A DNA stretch of 11,560 nt from Porphyrobacter sp. (lineage in GTDB: Bacteria > Pseudomonadota > Alphaproteobacteria > Sphingomonadales > Sphingomonadaceae): positions 1 through 11,560 of the forward strand of contig JAGKSZ010000173.1 in the NCBI GenBank assembly GCA_018991295.1, read 5' to 3'. This document shows positions 6,598-11,560 of the stretch, one piece after another; position 1 is the stretch's first letter; the number at the start of each line of letters is the position of its first letter. Both the position numbers and the translations under genes were made by a program. The notes under the pieces were generated by a model that made no database searches, was not told the DNA's origin, and worked only from the letters and a program-made list of their open reading frames with translations.

Positions 6598-7827
6598 ATG
6601 TCACGCGAAACGCTGGTCGAAATGACCCGCAATCTGATCGCCCATGGCGCGGCCGACACGATGGAATATGCCGATGATGTGGTGCGCATTCCGGCCAGCG
6701 CCTATACCGACGAAGCCCTGTTCGAGACCGAGAAGAAGCAGATCTTCCGCCGCCTGCCGCTGATGGTTGCACCTTCATGCGAGCTGCCCAATCCGGGCGA
6801 CTTCAAGGCGATGGACATCTGCGGCGTGCCGCTGCTGCTTTCCCGCCAGAAGGACGGGAGCATGGGCGCCTTCCTCAATATGTGCACCCATCGCGGCAAC
6901 CCACTTGCGGCTGGCTGCGGCAATGCCAGCCGCTTTACCTGCGGCTATCACGGCTGGACCTTCAAGGCCGACGGCGACCTGATCGGCGTCGCGAGCCCGC
7001 AGGACTTCGGCAAGATCGACAAGAGCCAGCACTGCCTCACCAAGTTCCCGGTCTACGAGAACGCGGGGCTGATCTGGGTGACGCTCGATCCGCAGTCCAA
7101 GCTGTCGATCGCGGACTATCTGTGCGGCTATGACGAGCTGCTGAAGGCCTTCGAGTTCGAAGGCTGGACGCTGTTTTCCCAGCGCACCCTGCCCGGGCCG
7201 AACTGGAAGACCGCCTATGACGGCTATCTCGATTTCTACCACTTGCCGGTGCTGCACAAGGACACCTTCGGGGCGGATTTCTACAACCGCGCCAATTACT
7301 TCGCCTTCGGCCCGCACCAGCGCCTCTCGACCCCGTCGAAGTTCGCGATCAAGGTGCAGGGGGATGACGATCAGCAGATGGATCTGGAGGCGATGGCCGA
7401 CGACCAGCTGCCGCAGGAGGTGCTGGTGCAGGGCGTGTGGACGATCTTCCCGCACATCTCGATCGCCAGCTTTTACGGCGGCGGCCAGCGCGGGGCGATG
7501 ATCAGCCAGCTGTTCCCCGGAGCGACCGTGGGCGAGAGCTTCACCACCCAGTTCTACGTCATGGAAAACCAGCCCGAGACCCCCGAACAGGTCCAGGCCG
7601 CGCACGACCAGTTCAACTTCCTCGAAATCGTGGTCCGCGACGAGGATTACGCCACCGGCAAGCGCCAGCAGCAGGCGCTCGCGTCAGGCCTCATGAAAGA
7701 GGTGCTGTTCGGCAAGAACGAGAAGGGCGGACAGGTCTTCCACCAGTGGGTGGAGCGGTTGGTGAACGCCAGCGACGATGATCTGGTGGAGATTTTCGCG
7801 CAGGAACAGCGGCAGGCCGCGGAGTAG
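6598..7827 (+). CDS. Rieske aromatic ring-hydroxylating oxygenase, alpha subunit 2
   Basis: A 409-residue Rieske non-haem iron oxygenase alpha subunit, clearly diverged from the one at 2449. The Rieske cluster motif is Cys96-x-His98, 16 residues, Cys115-x2-His118. The iron site is His215 and His220 in DFYHLPVLH, with Asp212 as the standard bridging residue; Asp350 in the RDEDYATGKRQQ helix is the likely third ligand. It should accept electrons from a separate ferredoxin or reductase and insert oxygen into an aromatic or similar substrate. No beta subunit follows, so a homotrimer is likely. The ATG at 6598 has GGGAGG seven bases upstream; an in-frame GTG at 6595 is less likely. It follows the TonB receptor after 135 bp containing a strong hairpin, so it may be read through or have its own promoter. 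Two unlike alpha subunits suggest two steps or two related substrates. Confidence 0.94.
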   Translation: MSRETLVEMTRNLIAHGAADTMEYADDVVRIPASAYTDEALFETEKKQIFRRLPLMVAPSCELPNPGDFKAMDICGVPLLLSRQKDGSMGAFLNMCTHRGNPLAAGCGNASRFTCGYHGWTFKADGDLIGVASPQDFGKIDKSQHCLTKFPVYENAGLIWVTLDPQSKLSIADYLCGYDELLKAFEFEGWTLFSQRTLPGPNWKTAYDGYLDFYHLPVLHKDTFGADFYNRANYFAFGPHQRLSTPSKFAIKVQGDDDQQMDLEAMADDQLPQEVLVQGVWTIFPHISIASFYGGGQRGAMISQLFPGATVGESFTTQFYVMENQPETPEQVQAAHDQFNFLEIVVRDEDYATGKRQQQALASGLMKEVLFGKNEKGGQVFHQWVERLVNASDDDLVEIFAQEQRQAAE

Positions 7828-7868
7828 GCAAGCGGGCACAGTCCGGATCGGCCGGAAGCGGGTTGATC

Positions 7869-7898
7869 GGCGAAGGGCGGCTTACCGATCCCTTCGCC
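7869..7898. terminator. Convergent hairpin between Rieske gene 2 and the membrane-protein operon
   Basis: A perfect 9-bp inverted repeat, GGCGAAGGG at 7869-7877 and CCCTTCGCC at 7890-7898, encloses a 12-nt loop. It lies in the 102-bp gap between two converging genes, 42 bp past the Rieske stop and 32 bp past the stop of the leftward membrane-protein gene. Position and symmetry fit a shared two-way terminator, but no T run follows on either strand, so it may work with Rho or only protect the 3' ends. Confidence 0.5.
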
Positions 7899-7929
7899 GC
7901 CGCATCAAGCATCGGCTGATGGCGAAAAT

Positions 7930-8433
7930 TCAGTCATCGTCCAGCAGTTCGGCCGCATAAGAGGGGGTCATCCATGCCTTCGCGATATTGGAGATCTGGA
8001 CAGTCAGCCCAAGGATGAACAGGCCCGCCGCCTGCCATTCCTCCGGGCGGTCGGGATACCACATGCCCTGATCGGCGAGCGGGCCCAGCAGCATCATCCA
8101 TAACCCGACCAGAACACACGGCACGAATGCGCCGATCGCCATCGCTTTCCAGAATACGCCCCATTCGCGCTCATCGAGCGGGGCTTTGCCGCGCTTCTGG
8201 TATTCCACGATTCCGGAATGCGTGGTCGACATTATGAGTGCGCCGAACACCAGGCCGGGGCCGGTATCGCCTTGCGCAGTCAAAACCAGCCCCGCGCTCC
8301 CGGCTGCCATGAACACCAGATTGGCAAGGATCGACAAGCGCGGGGCGGCCCCGTTCTCGGCATTGGCGTCGATCGTTGCAGCCGCGAGCCGGTCGAGCCG
8401 CTCGATCACCTTATTGCCTTCATAAGCCATCAT
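7930..8433 (-). CDS. Four-helix membrane protein, tandem paralog B
   Basis: A 167-residue protein of unknown function. It has a polar N-terminus of about 30 residues, then about four hydrophobic segments: around LSILANLVFMAAGSAGLVL, GLVFGALIMSTTHSGIV, AMAIGAFVPCVLVGLWMMLL and AAGLFILGLTVQISNIA. A DERE motif precedes the third. The C-terminal third (LADQGMW, RPEEWQAAG, SNIAKAWMTPSY, acidic DDD end) closely matches the upstream paralog. Arrangement and DERE recall small DUF2178/DUF2975-type membrane proteins found next to small HTH regulators, but no family can be assigned by eye. The start is set by the MMAY sequence shared with the paralog and an AGAAGGGA ribosome site; the longer in-frame start at 8463 adds ten residues. 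It is the third gene of the leftward HTH operon, 40 bp after paralog A. Confidence 0.85.
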   Translation of the reverse strand: MMAYEGNKVIERLDRLAAATIDANAENGAAPRLSILANLVFMAAGSAGLVLTAQGDTGPGLVFGALIMSTTHSGIVEYQKRGKAPLDEREWGVFWKAMAIGAFVPCVLVGLWMMLLGPLADQGMWYPDRPEEWQAAGLFILGLTVQISNIAKAWMTPSYAAELLDDD

Positions 8434-8473
8434 GCGCGTCCCTTCTGCATCTGTGGCATCCACCTGAATGCCT

Positions 8474-8974
8474 TCAATCTTCGTCCATCAGGTCCCCTGA
8501 ATAGGCTGGAGTCTGCCAAGCAGCGGCGATGTTGGTGATCTGCAACGTCAGTCCGATCACGAAGAAGCCAAGCGCGTGCCATTCCTCGGGAGCCTTGGGG
8601 GACCACATCCCCTGATCGGCGAAGGCGCCAAGCAGCATGAACCAGACGCCGATCAGCACGACGGTCAGGTAGCTGCCGACCGCCCCGGCGCTGGTCGCGA
8701 CCGCGCGTTCGCGTTCATCGGGTTGCTGCGTGTCCGTGCCGTTCCGCACGCGCACGATCAGCGAATGTGCGCTCGCCCAGATCATTGCCGCGAAAGCGAC
8801 CCTGGGCCCCGCCTTGAGACCTTGTGCCGCCATGAAAAGGCCCGCCACGCCAGCCAGCACAAGGCCCGCATTGACGATCATGGACATCAGCGGCCCGGTC
8901 AGCGCCAGATTGCGCGGGCGCGCAACCAGATGCCCTATCCGCTCGGTCGCCAGGTTCTTTCCGTAAGCCATCAT
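8474..8974 (-). CDS. Four-helix membrane protein, tandem paralog A
   Basis: A 166-residue protein of unknown function and the closest relative of the next gene. About 60% of the C-terminal 60 residues are identical, including GVWFMLLGAFADQGMW, PEEWHALG, ITNIAAAW and TPAY. The N-terminal half is more diverged, keeping the AQG and HS-x-IV positions and the DERE motif. Four hydrophobic segments imply an inner-membrane protein with a short charged N-terminus and an acidic end (LMDED). Its ATG overlaps the stop of the HTH regulator gene as ATGA, the classic sign of translational coupling, and its ribosome site AGAAGGGA lies inside the regulator coding sequence. It is probably co-expressed with, and perhaps acts on or is controlled by, that regulator. 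The function cannot be stated. Confidence 0.88.
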   Translation of the reverse strand: MMAYGKNLATERIGHLVARPRNLALTGPLMSMIVNAGLVLAGVAGLFMAAQGLKAGPRVAFAAMIWASAHSLIVRVRNGTDTQQPDERERAVATSAGAVGSYLTVVLIGVWFMLLGAFADQGMWSPKAPEEWHALGFFVIGLTLQITNIAAAWQTPAYSGDLMDED

Positions 8975-9216
8975 GCGCGTCCCTTCTGCAAAGCCTGCGA
9001 AAGCGAGGGGAATGGTTCGAACGAGAACAGCAGTTCGACCGAAACGCCGAACAGTTCGGCAATCGCCAGCGCCAGTTCGAGGCTGGGCTTGTAATCGCCG
9101 CGCTCAAGGAAGCCGATTGTCTGGGGGTTGACCCCGACAGCTTCCGCAAGCTCGCGCCGGCTCATCCCGGCATCGGCCCGAAACATGGCGATTCGATTGT
9201 GAATTTCCCTCGACAT
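8971..9216 (-). CDS. Small XRE/Cro-C1 family HTH regulator
   Basis: An 81-residue DNA-binding protein consisting of little more than one HTH_3-type domain. The sequence RADAGMSRRELAEAVGVNPQTIGFLERGDYKPSLELALAIAELFGVSVELLF has the scaffold helix, the turn at GV, the recognition helix around NPQTIGFLE, and the usual conserved PSLELALAIAELF tail. Such stand-alone HTH proteins often regulate their own operon. The ATG at 9216 is chosen because a candidate operator lies 21 bp upstream; an in-frame GTG at 9231 would add five residues. Neither start has a clear ribosome site, so the message may be nearly leaderless. The stop overlaps the start of the first membrane paralog by four bases, so the three genes form one operon. 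Confidence 0.9.
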   Translation of the reverse strand: MSREIHNRIAMFRADAGMSRRELAEAVGVNPQTIGFLERGDYKPSLELALAIAELFGVSVELLFSFEPFPSLSQALQKGRA

Positions 9217-9236
9217 GCGAGCATCATCCACGATTC

Positions 9237-9252
9237 GTTGTGTTTACGCAAC
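9237..9252. promoter_or_regulatory. Palindrome upstream of the HTH gene, candidate operator
   Basis: The 16-bp sequence, read on the minus strand as GTTGCGTAAACACAAC, is palindromic at 12 of 16 positions (GTTG-N-GT-NN-AC-N-CAAC). It sits 20 bp upstream of the ATG of the XRE-type regulator in an A/T-rich patch (9238-9262) unlike the surrounding GC-rich DNA, where the operon promoter would be expected. Size and symmetry fit a dimeric Cro/C1-type binding site, so autoregulation is plausible. No second copy was noticed by eye in the window. Confidence 0.45.
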
Positions 9253-9439
9253 AAAAATATGGAATTCATGCGCATTGCCGGCGCGGCGCCGATCTATCCC
9301 GCTGCGCCTGTTGCTTGAGCGACGCTGCCGCCGGCTAACCGGCACGCTCGCCAACGCAGAGCCTTCCAATCAGGGCCCCACTTCAAAGCGGCCGCATTTG
9401 GCCGAAACGGGCCAGACGCCGCCATCCCCCAAATCGTCT
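9253..9439. other. Noncoding stretch upstream of the HTH operon
   Basis: Together with the palindrome and repeats beside it, this is part of a 372-bp gap between the HTH gene start and the NmrA-like gene stop. The end near the HTH gene (9253-9262) is A/T-rich and probably holds promoter elements. The remainder is GC-rich, with no convincing open frame, hairpin or RNA gene. Confidence 0.5.
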
Positions 9440-9467
9440 CCCCGGCCTGCCCCGGCGCAGGCCGGGG
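9440..9467. repeat. Perfect GC-rich inverted repeat
   Basis: A perfect 10-bp inverted repeat, CCCCGGCCTG at 9440-9449 and CAGGCCGGGG at 9458-9467, with an 8-nt loop. It adjoins the larger repeat at 9467-9538 and, with it, resembles a composite REP/BIME-type element downstream of the NmrA-like gene. It may fold in RNA and act at the 3' end of that leftward transcript. Confidence 0.7.
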
Positions 9468-9538
9468 ATCCGGGACCACGCTGCCTTTTTCGCCTCCGAT
9501 AGCGAAGGAAAGCGGGGTCCCGGTTCAAGCCCGGGAAG
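9467..9538. repeat. REP-like inverted repeat, copy 2 (inverted relative to copy 1)
   Basis: The inner arms 9470-9482 and 9511-9523 pair at 12 of 13 positions, and a smaller TTCGC/GCGAA pairing lies within the loop. On the opposite strand the element matches copy 1 at both ends: 28 of 29 bases at one end and 19 of 21 at the other, with a diverged centre of similar length that also holds a T-rich run. It lies between the NmrA-like gene stop and the HTH operon and may serve as the transcript end of the former. Confidence 0.75.
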
Positions 9539-9570
9539 ACGAGAGAGCGAAAGTCCGGTCTGGGGCCGCT

Positions 9571-9598
9571 GGATCCCCGCCTGCGCAGGGATGACGAT
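9571..9598. repeat. Short dispersed palindrome next to the NmrA-like gene stop
   Basis: A GGATCCCCGCC-TGCGCAGGGATGACGA-type element with a perfect CCTGCGCAGG palindrome at 9580-9589. Sequences of this form recur between genes in many sphingomonad and other proteobacterial genomes, from general knowledge. It starts 6 bp past the stop of the leftward NmrA-like gene. Confidence 0.6.
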
Positions 9599-9603
9599 GG
9601 AGG

Positions 9604-10551
9604 TTACCCGAAGGCCGGGCGGTAATTGCTCTCGCCCCAATCCTGCTTCCTGGTCCACTCGCCCATCGTCTCCAGCTTGCCCTCCAGTTCGGGGAAGCGT
9701 TCGTAGACGTGGTCCATGTCGACCGCGAAGGGGCGGGTGGGCGCGGTGTTGTTGTATTCGTAGAAGTCCTCGATGCCCTTGGCGAATTCGGCGCGCATCG
9801 CCTCGGGCATGGTGTCCCCGGCGGCCTCGACCAGATAGCGGCCGAATTCGGCAGGGGAGCAGGGATCATACCTGATCTCCTTGCCCAAGGCCTCGCTGAG
9901 GCAGGCGGTCACCTGCTTGCCGACCAGCCGCTCGGGCCCGCCGATATTGAGCCAGGCGCCTTCCATGTCGGGCCGCTCAAGGCTCGCCAGCATGAAGCGG
10001 GCGACATCATCAAGGCTGATCCAGTTCGCCTCCAGCGCGGGGTTGTGCGGATACACATAGCGCCCCTCATTGACGATAAAGGGCCGCGCCCAGTTGGTCA
10101 GCAGGTTGTCCATGAACAGCACGCTGCCGAACACCGTTCCCGGTGCGCCGCTGCGCCACAGGGCGTTGATCCCGGCGGTGTTGCCCGCATAGGTGAAGGC
10201 GTCACCCGGCTTGTCGGGGATCCAGCTGGAAGTGTTCCACACCACCCGCTTGACCCCGAGGTGCGCGGCGACCTTGCCGACTTCGCCCACCAGATAGGCA
10301 CGATCGGCGCGGGCTTGCAGCGGATGGGTGTAGAAGACGTAATCGCTGCCCTCCAGCGCGGCCTGAAATGTGGACGTGTCGTAAAGGTCCATCGGGCGCA
10401 CCTCGACCCGCTCCACCCCTTCCACCGGCGCGCCCTCCAGCGCATCGGGGCGGCGCGAGATCGCGCGCACGTCATACCCCGCAGCCAGCGCCTGACGCAC
10501 CTGCGCAAGGCCCTGCCGCCCGCTCGCGCCGATCACCGTGATAAGTGCCAT
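9604..10551 (-). CDS. NmrA-like NAD(P)-binding protein, atypical SDR
   Basis: A 315-residue atypical short-chain dehydrogenase of the NmrA/isoflavone reductase-like group. The N-terminal Rossmann fold has GASGRQG at residues 8-14, and Arg33-Arg34 after the second strand suggest NADPH. The middle has VKRVVWNTSSW and the YVFYTHP strand. No YxxxK active-site pair is seen in the classical position, so the protein may be an NADPH-dependent reductase of unusual mechanism or a redox-sensing, non-catalytic NmrA relative. The ATG at 10549-10551 has an AAGGGAGAG ribosome site. It is divergent from the MDR reductase gene across 146 bp, so the two probably share a control region. The repeat cluster lies immediately downstream. 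A catabolic role is possible from context but unproven. Confidence 0.85.
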   Translation of the reverse strand: MALITVIGASGRQGLAQVRQALAAGYDVRAISRRPDALEGAPVEGVERVEVRPMDLYDTSTFQAALEGSDYVFYTHPLQARADRAYLVGEVGKVAAHLGVKRVVWNTSSWIPDKPGDAFTYAGNTAGINALWRSGAPGTVFGSVLFMDNLLTNWARPFIVNEGRYVYPHNPALEANWISLDDVARFMLASLERPDMEGAWLNIGGPERLVGKQVTACLSEALGKEIRYDPCSPAEFGRYLVEAAGDTMPEAMRAEFAKGIEDFYEYNNTAPTRPFAVDMDHVYERFPELEGKLETMGEWTRKQDWGESNYRPAFG

Positions 10552-10697
10552 AACCTGTCTCTCCCTTGTCTCTTATGGGGCAAGACTAGGAAGCGCCCCG
10601 CATGAAGGCACCGCGCCAAAATGATAGCGCAGGCCTGTGCGGCCCTAGCGAAAAGGCGAGGTTGCCGTAGCGGCGCTGCCGCCGGACAAGCCGTGCC
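10552..10697. promoter_or_regulatory. Divergent promoter region between NmrA-like and MDR genes
   Basis: This 146-bp spacer should hold promoters for both outward genes. On the minus strand the NmrA-like leader carries CCCCATAAGAGA (around 10569-10580) followed by a GGGAGAGACAGG ribosome region, much like the SDR leader at 2317-2349. A small GCGGC/GCCGC hairpin (10670-10682) lies close to the MDR start. No consensus -35/-10 pair is evident. Confidence 0.35.
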
Positions 10698-11560
10698 ATG
10701 GACAACCGTATCTGGCGCATTGCGCGCCGCCCCTGTGGCAATGATTTCGCCGCCGCGCTGGAACTGGTGGAGGAGGATTTCGCGCCCCTTGCCGATGGCC
10801 AGATCCGCATCCGCAACACCCACCTGTCGATGGACGCGGGCACCCGGATGTGGCTGACAGACCGCGAGGATGGCTATCAGCCACCGCTGCCGGTGGGCGG
10901 GCCGATGACGGGCCTGGTGCTGGGCGAGGTGATCGAAAGCCGGGCGGAGGGTTTTGATCTTGGCGATCTGGTGCGCGCCTTTGGCCAGTGGGCCGAAGTG
11001 AGCACGGTGGATGCGGCAATGGCAGGCGCGGTGCTGCTCGATCCGACCGTGGCCGACAGGCGCGCATGGTTCGGCCCGCTCGGCATGAACGGGTGGACCG
11101 CGCTGTGGGGCGTGGAGCGCACCGGCGCTGCCAAGCCGGGCGAGCGCGTGCTGGTATCGGCCGCAGCCGGGGCAACGGGGATCCTTGCGGTGCAGATCGC
11201 ACGGCTGCTCGGCTGCGAGGCCTGGGGGATTGCGGGCGGGGCGGCCAAGTGCGCTTTTCTGACGGGCGAACTGGGGATTGCCGGGGCGGTTGATTACAAA
11301 TCGGCTGCTCTGGCGGAGCAACTGGATGCGGCCGGCGGCTTTGGTGTCCATTTCGACAATGTCGGCGGGGCGCTGCTCGATCAGGTTCTCACCCGGATGA
11401 ACCACTATGGCCGCATCGCGGTGTGGGGGCCTCTGGCCGGTTACAACGCCGGCACCCGCACGGCGCCGAAAGAATTCGATCAGGTGCTGATGCGCCGCCT
11501 GCGGATCGAGGGGTTCTTCTCGCCCGATTTCATGCACGAAGGTCCCGCCCTCACCCGGCG
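10698..11560 (+). CDS. NADP-dependent oxidoreductase, MDR/PTGR-like (partial, 3' end outside window)
   Basis: An open frame of 287 codons running off the right edge; relatives are about 330-350 residues, so roughly the last 50 are missing. It belongs to the zinc-free medium-chain reductases of the prostaglandin reductase/leukotriene dehydrogenase/CurA type, which reduce the C=C bond of enones with NADPH. Evidence: an N-terminus of form NRIWRIARRPCG, LSMDAGTRMW where relatives have LSxDPxMR, the cofactor loop AAAGATG at 155-161, and HFDNVGG at 218-224 (usually YFDNVGG). The ATG at 10698 is placed by the family N-terminus; no strong ribosome site precedes it. It is transcribed away from the NmrA-like gene. 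It could reduce an unsaturated ketone in a degradation pathway, which is inference. Confidence 0.9.
   Translation, partial: MDNRIWRIARRPCGNDFAAALELVEEDFAPLADGQIRIRNTHLSMDAGTRMWLTDREDGYQPPLPVGGPMTGLVLGEVIESRAEGFDLGDLVRAFGQWAEVSTVDAAMAGAVLLDPTVADRRAWFGPLGMNGWTALWGVERTGAAKPGERVLVSAAAGATGILAVQIARLLGCEAWGIAGGAAKCAFLTGELGIAGAVDYKSAALAEQLDAAGGFGVHFDNVGGALLDQVLTRMNHYGRIAVWGPLAGYNAGTRTAPKEFDQVLMRRLRIEGFFSPDFMHEGPALTR

Noticed and set aside
6775..7605. 276-codon minus-strand open frame
   Set aside because: It is antisense to Rieske 2, which carries intact metal-binding motifs; composition is typical of a shadow frame.
93..9538. Repeat copies as CRISPR or mobile-element ends
   Set aside because: There are only two copies, 9 kb apart, with no regularly spaced spacers, no Cas genes, no transposase and no visible target-site duplication. 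A REP-like dispersed repeat is the simpler reading.
9383..9658. Minus-strand 91-codon open frame across the repeat region
   Set aside because: It consists mostly of palindromic repeat sequence; similar spurious peptides arise wherever this repeat is translated.
10533..11537. 334-codon minus-strand open frame
   Set aside because: It is antisense to the MDR reductase, whose family motifs are clear and whose frame stays open to the window edge.

Overview
The window looks like chromosome of a high-GC alphaproteobacterium, most likely from the Sphingomonadales (Erythrobacter, Novosphingobium or Sphingomonas type). This rests on the GC-rich codon use, a large TonB-dependent receptor beside Rieske oxygenases, a Spinster-type MFS carrier, and GC-rich palindromic intergenic repeats. 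The taxonomic call is inference from gene content. No rRNA, tRNA, CRISPR array, transposase or integrase is visible.

Layout. Positions 1-248 hold no supportable gene but carry a REP-like inverted repeat. Then comes a leftward pair, an SDR dehydrogenase (2316-1537) followed by an overlapping MFS carrier (1565-249). Facing away from it across a 132-bp divergent spacer is a rightward series: Rieske oxygenase alpha subunit 1 (2449-3762), a TonB-dependent outer-membrane receptor (3964-6462), a strong hairpin, and Rieske oxygenase alpha subunit 2 (6598-7827). A convergent hairpin separates these from a leftward three-gene operon: a small XRE-type HTH regulator (9216-8971) and two tandem paralogous four-helix membrane proteins (8974-8474 and 8433-7930). 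Positions 9232-9603 are noncoding and carry a second copy of the left-hand repeat in inverted orientation. Last come a leftward NmrA-like NAD(P)-binding protein (10551-9604) and a divergent NADP-dependent MDR reductase (from 10698) that runs off the right edge.

How it may work together. The SDR/MFS and Rieske/TonB receptor/Rieske genes read as one uptake-and-oxidation cluster. The receptor would bring a bulky or poorly soluble substrate across the outer membrane, the MFS carrier would move substrate or product across the inner membrane, the two Rieske oxygenases would hydroxylate or demethylate it, and the SDR would oxidise the resulting alcohol or diol. NmrA-like and MDR reductases could take part in later redox steps, but that link is weaker. 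No beta subunit, ferredoxin or ferredoxin reductase gene is present, so electron transfer must come from elsewhere. The substrate cannot be read from the sequence.

Most worth a second look: the two-oxygenase/receptor cluster, the Glu-for-Asp substitution at the predicted Rieske-to-iron bridge of enzyme 1, the HTH operon whose membrane-protein duplication carried along the end of the regulator gene, and the inverted repeat pair near both ends of the window.
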